Shown one piece after another: positions 1 to 7,671 of a stretch of DNA of 64,000 nt (the stretch's first letter is position 1; each line of letters opens with the position of its first letter). Made by a program: the position numbers and the translations under genes. Location of the stretch: positions 248,001-312,000 of the forward strand of contig JANOJL010000045.1 of assembly GCA_031418715.1 (NCBI GenBank). The letters run 5' to 3'. Source of the DNA: JANMDU01 sp031418715. Its GTDB lineage: Bacteria; Pseudomonadota; Gammaproteobacteria; Burkholderiales; Burkholderiaceae_C. The notes under the pieces are model-generated. The model saw only the letters and a program-made list of their open reading frames with translations. It was not told the origin of the DNA and did no database searches.

Positions 1-280
1 TTATTTATTTTGTGGTTTGTGGATGGGTGAGCTGTGGGTTACGGGTTGGCGGACTGTGGCCTGCTTGGTGGCGCTCGGTCTTGTTTTCTACCTCCATCGT
101 TGCGCGCTACCCTTTGAGCATGAACAAACGAAATGCATCGCCACGGTCTACGCGGGAAGATTTTCAGAGTAGCCAACAGGCGCTACCTGAGCGGGGATAG
201 GATGCGCGATTTTTGCGGTGCAAATAAAATAGCAAACTAAGCAGGATGTATAACGGCAAACCACTCAAAACGCTAATTAA
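1..280. other. Window edge, no assignable gene
   Basis: No recognisable gene lies between the window edge and the end of the ABC exporter gene. A 49-codon frame from 23 to 172 on the plus strand has a short hydrophobic stretch, but it has no convincing Shine-Dalgarno sequence and no family I recognise, so I do not call it. The right part holds a degenerate copy of the dispersed palindromic element. Confidence 0.4.
219..263 (+). repeat. Dispersed palindromic element, degenerate copy
   Basis: The right half of the palindrome (AATAGCA-like), a GC(G)CA-like spacer and the TATAACGG core are visible, but the left half is decayed. The copy is intergenic, just downstream of the ABC exporter gene. 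See the family finding for the consensus. Confidence 0.5.
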
Positions 281-2101
281 TTACTCAGAAGAAGACTGCT
301 GCAGCGCCCACATCGCCGTATATCTTCCGCTCTGAGACAAGAGATCAGCATGCGTACCGCGCTCGATGATGCGGCCTGCATCCAAAACCAAGATTTCATG
401 TGCATCGACCACGGTGGAGAGGCGGTGTGCAATCACCAGCGTAGTTTTGTTGGCTGAGACGCCTTGCAGCTCGGCTTGAATCGCTCGCTCGTTGGTCGTA
501 TCAAGCGCCGACGTGGCTTCGTCAAAAATCAAGATCGGTGGATTTTTCAGCAAAGTGCGGGCAATCGCGACGCGCTGCTTTTCGCCGCCGGAGAGTTTCA
601 GGCCGCGCTCGCCGACCATCGTGCCGTAGCCTTTGGGGGTGGAGCTGATGAAATCGTGGATACGCGCGGCTCTCGCAGCTTCGTGGACTTGGCTTGTGGT
701 CGAGCCCGGTTTGCCATAGGCGATGTTGTATTCCACCGTGTCGTTGAAGAGCACGGTGTCTTGCGGCACGATACCGATGCTGGCTCGCACACTGGATTGC
801 GTTAGGCTGCGAATGTCTTGGCCGTTGATCTGGATGCTGCCGTTTTGAATGTCGTAGAAACGATAAAGCAAACGCGCCAGCGTGGATTTGCCAGAGCCGC
901 TCGCTCCGACGACGGCAACCGTCTTGCCAGCGGGAATTTCAAAGCTCACACCATGCAAGATGGGGCGATCGGCTTCGTAGGAGAAATTCACATTCACAAA
1001 TTTCACAGACGGCGATGATGTCAATTGCAGAGCTACTGCGCCCGCAGAATCAGCCACTTCGCGCTCTTTCTCCATCAAGACAAACATCTTGTCCAAGTCC
1101 GTGAGGCTTTGTTTGATCTCGCGGTAAATCACGCCCAGAAAATTCAGCGGGATGTAGAGCTGGATCATGAAGGCGTTGACCATCACCAGATCGCCCAGCG
1201 TCATGCGGCCTTCCACGACACCTTGCGTCGCACGCCAGAGCATGCCCACCAGCGCAGCGGCGATGATGAGTTGCTGGCCGGTGTTGAGCAGCGAGAGCGT
1301 GGTTTGGCTTTTCAGGCGTGCTTTGCGCAGCTTTTCCAGACTTTCGTCGTAGCGCTTCGCTTCAAATTGCTCGTTGTTGAAATATTTCACCGTCTCGTAA
1401 TTGAGCAGTGAATCCACGGCTTTGGTGTGCGCCGCAGAATCAAACTCGTTGGCTTCTTTGCGAAACTGCGTGCGCCATTCGGTGACGAGCACCGTGAAGG
1501 TGATGTAGAGCGCGAGCGCTGACAGCGTGATGATGGCAAACCACACATCGAATTTCACCGCCAAAATAGTGAGCACCAGCGTGACTTCAATCAGCGTGGG
1601 GATAATGGAATAGAGCGAATAAGAGATCAGCGATTCAATGCCGCGCACACCGCGCTCGATGTCGCGCGTCATACCGCCAGTTTGGCGCTCTAGGTGGAAG
1701 CGCAGCGAGAGGGCATGCAAATGCTCGAAAGTTTTCAGGGCGATGGAGCGCGCTGCGCCTTGTGTGGCTTTGGCGAAAACCAATTCGCGCAGCTCGGTGA
1801 AGAGGCTTGTTGACAAACGCAGCAAACCATACGCGAGCAGCAAACCTGCGGGCACGACGAGCATGGCTTGCACCGAGCCTGGCTTGAAAGTCATCGAATC
1901 AACCAGCTCTTTGAGCAGCAAAGGCACGCCCACATTAGCCACTTTCGCGCCCACCATGAAGGCGAGTGCAGCGGCCACGCGCCATTTGTATTCGAGCAAA
2001 TAGGGCAACAGGCGTTTGAGGGTGAGCCAGTCGGAGCGTTCGGGGGTAGGGGAATTCGGGGCGGTGGGTGCGCTGGGAGGCGAGGTGGCTAGGGAGCGCA
2101 T
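281..2101 (-). CDS. Atm1/HMT-type ABC exporter (fused membrane and ATPase domains)
   Basis: A 606-residue half-transporter expected to work as a homodimer in the inner membrane. Residues about 30-330 form the six-helix exporter domain, followed by an ATPase domain with Walker A GASGSGKST (about 398), signature LSGGEKQR (about 503), Walker B ILIFDEATSALD and the H-loop region IAHRLST. Length and the spacing of these motifs fit the Atm1/ABCB7/HMT1 group, which exports glutathione- or persulfide-linked compounds tied to iron-sulfur and heavy-metal handling; the substrate here is inferred from family only. The first 20 residues are Pro/Ser/Thr-rich and poorly conserved, so a slightly later start is possible. 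It is divergent from the acyl-CoA thioesterase gene with about 80 bp between them. Confidence 0.88.
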   Translation of the reverse strand: MRSLATSPPSAPTAPNSPTPERSDWLTLKRLLPYLLEYKWRVAAALAFMVGAKVANVGVPLLLKELVDSMTFKPGSVQAMLVVPAGLLLAYGLLRLSTSLFTELRELVFAKATQGAARSIALKTFEHLHALSLRFHLERQTGGMTRDIERGVRGIESLISYSLYSIIPTLIEVTLVLTILAVKFDVWFAIITLSALALYITFTVLVTEWRTQFRKEANEFDSAAHTKAVDSLLNYETVKYFNNEQFEAKRYDESLEKLRKARLKSQTTLSLLNTGQQLIIAAALVGMLWRATQGVVEGRMTLGDLVMVNAFMIQLYIPLNFLGVIYREIKQSLTDLDKMFVLMEKEREVADSAGAVALQLTSSPSVKFVNVNFSYEADRPILHGVSFEIPAGKTVAVVGASGSGKSTLARLLYRFYDIQNGSIQINGQDIRSLTQSSVRASIGIVPQDTVLFNDTVEYNIAYGKPGSTTSQVHEAARAARIHDFISSTPKGYGTMVGERGLKLSGGEKQRVAIARTLLKNPPILIFDEATSALDTTNERAIQAELQGVSANKTTLVIAHRLSTVVDAHEILVLDAGRIIERGTHADLLSQSGRYTAMWALQQSSSE

Positions 2102-2183
2102 GGGCGGGTATCGTGAGTGGGTCTTGCGTGGTGTCGGAGGATGCCGACGGTTATATCATTGGGTTTTGATTCAGATTGTGCCT

Positions 2184-2591
2184 ATGTCTACCAACTCAAG
2201 TGAAAAAGTCAGCTTACCTACCGACAAAGAGCTGGTGCTCAAAGTCATTTCCATGCCGGGTGACAGCAATGCCAATGGCGATATTTTTGGCGGCTGGGTG
2301 ATGGCGCAGGTCGATTTGGCCGGCTCCGTGATCCCCGCGCGGCTTGCCAAAGGAAGAATTGCCACCGTGGCGGTGAATGAGTTTCTCTTCAAGCAGCCGG
2401 TGAAGGTGGGCGATTTGCTGAGCTTCTTTGCGGAAGTGGTGCGCGTGGGAAACACCTCTGTCACCGTGCATGTAGAGGTGTATGCGCAGCGGCTGCGACA
2501 AGCCGATGAGATCGTGAAAGTGACCGATGCGAATTTGACTTATGTGGCGATTGACATGGAAGGCAAGCCTCGCCCACTGCCGAAAGATTGA
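2184..2591 (+). CDS. yciA: Acyl-CoA thioesterase, YciA-type hotdog fold
   Basis: A 135-residue single hotdog-fold protein that hydrolyses acyl-CoA thioesters in the cytoplasm. The conserved stretch MPGDSNANGDIFGGWVM near residue 22 holds the Asn/Asp and helix residues typical of YciA, and the C-terminus ends in the usual KPRPLPKD-like tail. The reading frame is open further upstream, but that extension runs into the promoter region and over the divergent exporter gene, so I start at the ATG giving MSTNSSEK. The stop abuts the convergent thiL stop. Confidence 0.9.
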   Translation: MSTNSSEKVSLPTDKELVLKVISMPGDSNANGDIFGGWVMAQVDLAGSVIPARLAKGRIATVAVNEFLFKQPVKVGDLLSFFAEVVRVGNTSVTVHVEVYAQRLRQADEIVKVTDANLTYVAIDMEGKPRPLPKD

Positions 2592-3581
2592 TCAGCTTTT
2601 GAAGTGATCGAAAGAGGCGAAGCTGTTTGGAACCACTTTTCCATCCGCTTCGCACAAGATCAAACCGCCTTCAGCTCGAACGCTGCCAATGCGCGTCACG
2701 CGGGTATTGCTGGCCTTCGCAGCAGTTTGCACAGCTTCACATTGCGCGGATGGAGCGGTGAACACCAGCTCATAATCGTCGCCACCCGCGAGCACCATCT
2801 GTTGCATAAAATTTATATTAAATCGGCTACATCCCGTTATATTATCTGCATACTTTGCTATTGAATTAATAGCATTTAAATCTATCTCTGCACCTACGCC
2901 GCTGGCTTTGAGGATGTGCCCCAAATCGCCCAAGAGCCCATCGCTCACATCAATCGCGCTGCTAGCAAGGCCGCGCAACGCGAGGCCGAGCGCGACGCGT
3001 GGCGTGGGGCGCTCCATGCGGGCGCGGGTGTGCGAGAAGGCTTCTTCGCTGAGTGAAATATTGCCGCGAAAAGCTTCTAAGGCGAGTCGCGCTTCTCCAG
3101 GCGAGCCGCTCACATAAATATCGTCACCCGCTTTCGCGCCACTGCGCAGCAAGGCTTGGCCTGTGGGGACGTAGCCAAAAACGGTGATGCAGATGTTGAG
3201 CGGGCCGGCGGTGGTGTCACCGCCGATGAGCGTGCAGCCATGTTCATCCGCCAATGCAAACAAACCACGCGAAAAACCATCTAACCACGCTTCATCCACG
3301 CGCGGCGTGCTGAGCGCCAAAGTGAAAGCCACTGGCTTCGTACCGCAAGCAGCCAAATCACTCAAGTTCACTGCCAGTGCTTTGTGCCCCAGAGCTTCTG
3401 GGCTCACCGTGCTCAGGAAGTGACGGCCTTCTACGAGCATGTCTGAGCTGACGGCCAGTTGCATACCGGGCGCAGGAGCGATCAAGGCGCAATCGTCGCC
3501 AATGCCTAAGTCCACGCCTTGCACAGACTTGCCAGCGCGCTTGAAATAGCGTTCGATCAGATCAAATTCGCCCATGCTCAA
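2592..3581 (-). CDS. thiL: Thiamine-monophosphate kinase with in-frame repeat insertion
   Basis: ThiL phosphorylates thiamine monophosphate to thiamine diphosphate with ATP. The N-terminal GEFDLIERYF and DLGIGDDCALI motifs, DLAACG, GGDT and the late GGDDYELVFT are all present, so the enzyme looks intact at 329 residues. Residues from about LNAINSIAKYAD to RFNINF, just before GGDDYEL, are encoded by a copy of the dispersed palindromic element and replace a short variable loop in ordinary ThiL. The gene follows apaG with a 4-base stop/start overlap and is probably co-transcribed with it. It is convergent with yciA. Confidence 0.93.
   Translation of the reverse strand: MSMGEFDLIERYFKRAGKSVQGVDLGIGDDCALIAPAPGMQLAVSSDMLVEGRHFLSTVSPEALGHKALAVNLSDLAACGTKPVAFTLALSTPRVDEAWLDGFSRGLFALADEHGCTLIGGDTTAGPLNICITVFGYVPTGQALLRSGAKAGDDIYVSGSPGEARLALEAFRGNISLSEEAFSHTRARMERPTPRVALGLALRGLASSAIDVSDGLLGDLGHILKASGVGAEIDLNAINSIAKYADNITGCSRFNINFMQQMVLAGGDDYELVFTAPSAQCEAVQTAAKASNTRVTRIGSVRAEGGLILCEADGKVVPNSFASFDHFKS
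2811..2876 (-). repeat. Dispersed palindromic element inside thiL
   Basis: Read on the minus strand (the thiL sense strand): palindrome TGCTATT..AATAGCA-like ends, then TATAACGG, then GCCGATT. The spacing matches the consensus. The element is in frame and has no stop codon in the thiL reading frame, so it adds about 20 residues to the protein. Confidence 0.8.
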
Positions 3582-3970
3582 TGCAGCGTGCGCCGCCCGC
3601 CCAAGCTGCTGAGGGCATCGAGCACGAACATCGGTACATCGGCATTGAAGGCGGTGCCGTCTTCGGCGATGCAGTGAAATTGGCCGTGCATGGTGCCCGT
3701 GGGGGTGCGCAAGCGGCAGCCGCTGGTGTATTCGAAGCTTTCGCCGGGCTCGAGATTCGGTTGTTCGCCCACCACGCCGTCCCCTTTGACTTTTTCATGT
3801 ACGCCATTGGCATCGTTGATATTCCAGGTGCGCGAGATGAGCTGGGCGGTGATGTCGCCAGTGTTGGTGATGGTGATGGTGTAGGCGAAGCCAAACACGC
3901 CCCTATTCGGCGCGGATTGGTCGGGCAGATACTGCGGGCGGGCGGTGACGGTGAAATGTGGGCGAGGCAT
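3578..3970 (-). CDS. apaG: ApaG domain protein
   Basis: A 130-residue ApaG protein, a small beta-sandwich of the fibronectin type III-like kind. Typical features are YTITITNTGD near residue 30, the SRTWNI segment, the EPGESFEYTSGC stretch and GTMHGQF. The biochemical role of stand-alone ApaG is not settled; it is linked to dinucleoside polyphosphate and cobalt/magnesium phenotypes in enterobacteria. The gene overlaps the thiL start by 4 bases, which supports translational coupling. Upstream lies a strip of decayed genes, so its promoter is probably in the 3971-4000 region. Confidence 0.92.
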   Translation of the reverse strand: MPRPHFTVTARPQYLPDQSAPNRGVFGFAYTITITNTGDITAQLISRTWNINDANGVHEKVKGDGVVGEQPNLEPGESFEYTSGCRLRTPTGTMHGQFHCIAEDGTAFNADVPMFVLDALSSLGGRRTLH

Positions 3971-3997
3971 AACGTGATGGTAACCCGATGTGTGGAA

Positions 3998-4118
3998 TCA
4001 CGTGCGTTGGTCAAACTCAGATTCCAAGGCGATTCGCAGATTCTCAATGAAGATTTGCGCTACACGCTTTACATTGCCATCGGAAAAACCGGCGCAATGC
4101 GGCGTCGCGATAACGTTA
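3998..4118 (-). pseudogene. C-terminal remnant of a D-2-hydroxyacid dehydrogenase
   Basis: Translating the minus strand gives PNVIATPHCAGFSD followed by a helix-like tail and a stop at 3998-4000. PNV-x-x-TPH-x-AG is the conserved C-terminal catalytic-His region of NAD-dependent D-isomer 2-hydroxyacid dehydrogenases. Only the last 40 or so residues remain; upstream, this frame runs into an unrelated TcuB-like fragment. No start codon belongs to it. Confidence 0.65.
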
Positions 4119-4258
4119 GGCAGGCGCCAAAGAGGCGATGCAACGGGTGGCGTTTGAGTTTGAGCCAGAACAGACCGACAGGGCCGATCAACAGCCCGAT
4201 GCCACCCAGCGTGCCGAGGATGACGGGCAGACTAGTGAAGGCATAAGACGCGGCGCAG
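4119..4258 (-). pseudogene. Internal remnant of a TcuB/CitB-like membrane protein
   Basis: On the minus strand the frame reads FTSLPVILGTLGGIGLLIGP followed by VGLFWLKLKRHP, a hydrophobic segment resembling the membrane-bound C-terminal part of TcuB/CitB, the iron-sulfur electron-transfer partner of tricarballylate dehydrogenase. The segment has no start or end of its own and is joined to the dehydrogenase remnant without a stop. With the LysR remnant reading away from it, the layout fits a deletion within a divergent tcuR / tcuAB locus. The identification rests on recall of the family. Confidence 0.45.
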
Positions 4259-4279
4259 CTTCTTTCCCTGCACCGCCGC

Positions 4280-4345
4280 TTACTATTAAATTCATAGCAT
4301 ATTGCACAGATTCTATAACGGGTAGAGGCTGATTTTTCTTAAAAA
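4280..4345 (+). repeat. Dispersed palindromic element, near-consensus intergenic copy
   Basis: Forward orientation: the imperfect TACTATTAAATTCATAGCA palindrome, then TTGCACA, then TATAACGG, then TAGAGGC and a T-rich end. It sits exactly between the TcuB-like and LysR-like gene remnants, at what would be the deletion junction. Confidence 0.8.
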
Positions 4346-4349
4346 GCTG

Positions 4350-4617
4350 CTCTCGCCAAAAGCGTACCAAGCCCACCACGCGTGCCAACACGGCAAAGCA
4401 AACCCTGCTTGGTATGGTGGAGGCGGGCTTGGGAGTAGCCGCTGTGCCGCAATTGGCCATGCCAGCTGGCAACAGCCATTTGATCGCCGTCGCACTCACA
4501 TCACCTGCTGTGAGGCGCGAACTGGGCTTGATCACCCAGCGAGGCCTCAGCTTGAGTCCAGCTGCGAAGGAGCTTTATGGCTTCATCACCGACTTGAAAA
4601 AACTGCCTACCGCCTAA
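4350..4617 (+). pseudogene. C-terminal remnant of a LysR-type regulator
   Basis: The frame ending at 4617 encodes TLLGMVEAGLGVAAVPQLAM and later LSPAAKELYGFI, which is the last third of a LysR-type effector-binding domain. There is no helix-turn-helix and no start; upstream the frame runs into the palindromic element. It is the truncated remainder of a regulator, possibly TcuR-like given the neighbouring TcuB-like fragment. Confidence 0.7.
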
Positions 4618-4628
4618 AATCAGGGCTT

Positions 4629-5768
4629 ATGAGCAAGAAACAGCGCGTGGTGGTCGGTTTGAGCGGAGGCGTGGACTCTGCGGTCAGCGCCTATCTGCTC
4701 AAACAACAGGGCCATGAGGTCATCGGCATCTTCATGAAGAATTGGGAAGATGACGACGATTCGGAATTTTGCTCCAGCAACGTGGATTTTGTCGATGCAG
4801 CGGCAGTGGCCGATGTCTTGGGCATCGAGATCGAGCATGTGAATTTCGCAGCGGATTACAAAGACCGCGTGTTCTCTGAATTCTTGCGTGAATACCAAGC
4901 AGGGCGTACGCCCAACCCCGATATTTTGTGCAACGCCGAGATCAAGTTCAAATCGTTTTTAGATCATGCGATGCGCTTGGGCGCAGAGAAAATCGCCACA
5001 GGGCATTACGCCCGCGTTCGTTTGAACCTAGCCACGGGCTTGCATGAGCTGCTCAAAGGCTTGGATGCAAGCAAAGATCAAAGCTATTTTTTGCATCGTT
5101 TGACGCAGGCTCAGCTTGCTAAAACACTCTTCCCCGTGGGCGAGCTGCACAAAACCGAGGTGCGCCGCATTGCTGACGAGATCAAGCTACCTAACGCGAA
5201 GAAAAAAGACTCCACCGGCATTTGCTTCATTGGCGAGCGGCCATTTCGTGAGTTTTTGAACCGCTACATCAGCAAAGAGCCAGGCCCGATTAAAAACGAT
5301 CAAGGCCGCACGATTGGCGAGCATGTGGGCTTGAGCTTTTACACGCTGGGTCAACGCCAAGGCTTAGGGATAGGCGGCGTGAAAGAAAAAGGCGCGCAGC
5401 GCGGCAGTGGCGAGCATTCGCCTTGGTATGTGGCGCGCAAAGATATGGCCAAAAATACGCTCTGGGTGGTGCAAGGCCATGAGCATCCTTGGCTGCTCTC
5501 GGGCGCTTTGAAGGCGGATGATGTGAGCTGGTGCGCAGGCTATGCGCCGCTAGATTCTGCGCAACATGGCACGTATGGCAACAAATCTCGTTACCGCCAA
5601 ACGGATTCCGCATGCGCTTTTTCATCGCGTAGCGAAGGCTTTGATTTGAGCTTTCCGCTGCCGCAGTGGGCCGTCACTCCCGGTCAATCGGCGGTGCTGT
5701 ATGACGGCGATGTGTGTTTGGGCGGTGGCGTGATTGCCAGCGCCTCGCCAACTGCTCTTCAAGCCTGA
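4629..5768 (+). CDS. mnmA: tRNA-specific 2-thiouridylase MnmA
   Basis: MnmA thiolates U34 of tRNA-Lys, -Glu and -Gln using ATP and a relayed persulfide. The PP-loop motif GLSGGVDSAVSAYLL is at residues about 10-24. The catalytic cysteine pair is visible as PDILCNAEIKF (about 101) and STGICFIGERPF (about 200). At 379 residues it is of normal length, with a Ser/Gly-rich region near residue 250 slightly longer than usual. It starts 11 bp after the LysR remnant ends and is convergent with the AlgR-like gene, the two ends overlapping by 10 bp. Confidence 0.95.
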   Translation: MSKKQRVVVGLSGGVDSAVSAYLLKQQGHEVIGIFMKNWEDDDDSEFCSSNVDFVDAAAVADVLGIEIEHVNFAADYKDRVFSEFLREYQAGRTPNPDILCNAEIKFKSFLDHAMRLGAEKIATGHYARVRLNLATGLHELLKGLDASKDQSYFLHRLTQAQLAKTLFPVGELHKTEVRRIADEIKLPNAKKKDSTGICFIGERPFREFLNRYISKEPGPIKNDQGRTIGEHVGLSFYTLGQRQGLGIGGVKEKGAQRGSGEHSPWYVARKDMAKNTLWVVQGHEHPWLLSGALKADDVSWCAGYAPLDSAQHGTYGNKSRYRQTDSACAFSSRSEGFDLSFPLPQWAVTPGQSAVLYDGDVCLGGGVIASASPTALQA

Positions 5769-6544
5769 GCGATGACGGCGCGCACGCTGGCCAGCTGCCT
5801 GCGTGAGACCAAGAGCGCTTCATCGCAGCTGCGCAAACGCACCGCCCAGCCCTCCACCGTCCCACCTTGCGGATCGTCTTCATCAACACCATTGAAGCGC
5901 TCTAATGCCCGCATTTCCCGCCGCGCCACAAGCGTGTTGCGATGAATACGTAAATAATCATCGTTGTATTGCGCTTCCAGCTCGGTCAACGCGCCATCCA
6001 AAATATAGCTGCGCTGCACGGTGCGCACTGTGACGTATTTGAGCTCTGCTTTGAAATACAAGACCTCTGACAACTGCACACGCTCAGTGCGACCACGATC
6101 TTGAATGATGATAAATTTTTGAGGCAAATCGGCATCTCGGACTTGTATATTCAGTGTCGCGAGCTCCTTTTTTAATAGCGCTTTCTGCAAAGCTTTTTGC
6201 AAACGTTCAGCGCGCACTGGCTTGGTGAGGTAATCCGTCACGTCCAAATCAAAGGCTTCCACAGCATGCTCGGCATACGCCGTCACAAAGATGATTGACA
6301 GTTCGGGACGAATGCTGCGCAGTTCACGCGCCAATTGCAGACCATCAGCGCCTGGCATGTGAATATCTAATAGCACGACATCCACTGGTTGTCCGCGCAG
6401 TCGCGCCATCGCTTCCATGGCATCACCTGCCTCCAAGGCCAGAATGCAGGGTGGATCTTGGCAATCAGCCAACAGGGTTTTGATTCGCATGCGCGCCAGA
6501 TGCTCGTCGTCCACCACCATCACGTGAAGTATCTGTGCGGTCAT
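5759..6544 (-). CDS. AlgR/LytR-type response regulator
   Basis: A 261-residue two-domain regulator. Residues 1-125 form a receiver with the acidic VVDDE, the phospho-acceptor in LLDIHMPG (about 58) and the lysine in TKPV (about 107). Residues about 155-255 form a LytTR DNA-binding domain with YFKAELKYVTV and FLRIHRNTLVARR-like motifs. I start at MTAQILHVMVVDDE because this ATG overlaps the stop of the sensor gene as ATGA; the longer frame would extend into that gene. The linker between the two domains is encoded largely by a copy of the dispersed palindromic element. Partner is the adjacent AlgZ-like kinase. Confidence 0.9.
   Translation of the reverse strand: MTAQILHVMVVDDEHLARMRIKTLLADCQDPPCILALEAGDAMEAMARLRGQPVDVVLLDIHMPGADGLQLARELRSIRPELSIIFVTAYAEHAVEAFDLDVTDYLTKPVRAERLQKALQKALLKKELATLNIQVRDADLPQKFIIIQDRGRTERVQLSEVLYFKAELKYVTVRTVQRSYILDGALTELEAQYNDDYLRIHRNTLVARREMRALERFNGVDEDDPQGGTVEGWAVRLRSCDEALLVSRRQLASVRAVIAQA
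6109..6184 (-). repeat. Dispersed palindromic element in the regulator linker
   Basis: On the gene sense strand: GCGCTATTAAAA, a decayed right palindrome arm, then GCCGATT and an A-rich end. The TATAACGG core is degraded. It encodes the receiver-LytTR linker in frame. Confidence 0.6.
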
Positions 6545-7620
6545 GCGGGTATCTCCATACGCACTTGATAAACGCCGTCCATCCATGTGCAGCGAAAACT
6601 TGCCTCTAGATCATGCAACAAGCGCAATCGATCCTGTACATTTTGCAACGCCACGCCATGGCCCGCTTTGCCTTGTCCGCCGGGGGCGGTGTTGGTGATT
6701 TTGATAACGATCACGCCTGCGCGTCGTTGTGTGCTTACCTTCACATCTGCCCCTTCAGCACTGGGCTCGACGCCATGCTTGACAGCGTTTTCCACCAAAG
6801 GTTGCAACAAAAGTGGTGGCAATTTGGCTTGCAAGCTTGCGGGGTCTATGGTCCATTTCACACGCAGTCGCGAACCAAAGCGTACTTCTTCAATCGCTAG
6901 GTAGCGCTGAGCCAATTCAATCTCTTGTTTGAGCGTCACAGCATCGCCTTGATCGACCAGCGCACTTCGAAATAATTCGCTCAAATCTTCCAGCAGCATT
7001 TCAGCCTTGGCTGGCTCGGCGCGCACCAGTGCGATGGCGCTGTTAAGTGTATTGAAGAGAAAATGAGGGCGAATGCGTGACTGCAACTCTGTCAATCGCG
7101 CGGCAGCACTCGCCGGGCTGCGCTGCTGGGCTCGCCAGATCAACACCGCCACCAAGCCCGCAGCGATCAGCATGCCAGACAAAGCGCTCGCGATCCACGG
7201 TGCCTTGCCAATGAACCCAACCCAAACAAGCATCGTGCAACCATACAAGCCCGCTAAAGCACCCAAGGCCATGCCACTGATCCATTGCCAAAAGCGCGTG
7301 AGTTTTTGCAAAGGCCTTTTCAATGCACAGGCGACCACCAGCCAAAGCAATGCAGCTGGGAGCGCAGCGCCTGTGATGATGGCCAGCAGGGTAAACCAAC
7401 TGAGCAGATCGTGTGTGACAAACATCGCGCCCACCGCCATCAGCAGCTCCACGGTGAGCACCGTCCGCAAGATCACCCCCACATGACAGGCATCAAACAC
7501 CAACACCTGCTCCGCCTGCGGCATCGCGAGCATGTCTTGCGCCACGCGCGCGATGAGCCCAGCAGCTTTGGGCTGTGAGCTCAACGGATCAAAACGAGAG
7601 GTGCCGAAACGGGTTTCCAT
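6541..7620 (-). CDS. AlgZ/FimS-like sensor histidine kinase
   Basis: A 359-residue membrane histidine kinase of the LytS/AlgZ class. Four to five hydrophobic segments lie between residues about 45 and 165, followed by the phospho-acceptor region RIRPHFLFNTLNS and the ATPase N-box PLVENAVKHGVEP; the C-terminal GHGVALQNVQDRL is the G-box. I start at METRFGTSRF; the open frame continues upstream but overlaps the divergent PhyH gene. Stop and regulator start overlap as ATGA, so the pair is translationally coupled. In other Burkholderiales an AlgZ/AlgR pair commonly lies beside argH, which is also the case here with one gene between. Confidence 0.88.
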   Translation of the reverse strand: METRFGTSRFDPLSSQPKAAGLIARVAQDMLAMPQAEQVLVFDACHVGVILRTVLTVELLMAVGAMFVTHDLLSWFTLLAIITGAALPAALLWLVVACALKRPLQKLTRFWQWISGMALGALAGLYGCTMLVWVGFIGKAPWIASALSGMLIAAGLVAVLIWRAQQRSPASAAARLTELQSRIRPHFLFNTLNSAIALVRAEPAKAEMLLEDLSELFRSALVDQGDAVTLKQEIELAQRYLAIEEVRFGSRLRVKWTIDPASLQAKLPPLLLQPLVENAVKHGVEPSAEGADVKVSTQRRAGVIVIKITNTAPGGQGKAGHGVALQNVQDRLRLLHDLEASFRCTWMDGVYQVRMEIPA

Positions 7621-7671
7621 CGGGAACGGGGCCAGGAGAATAAAATCCAGTGGAATCAAGAAAACCTCAGT

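Noticed and set aside
12..200. 62-codon plus-strand frame at the window edge
   Set aside because: No Shine-Dalgarno, no family, Trp/Ser/Arg-rich composition of a random frame.
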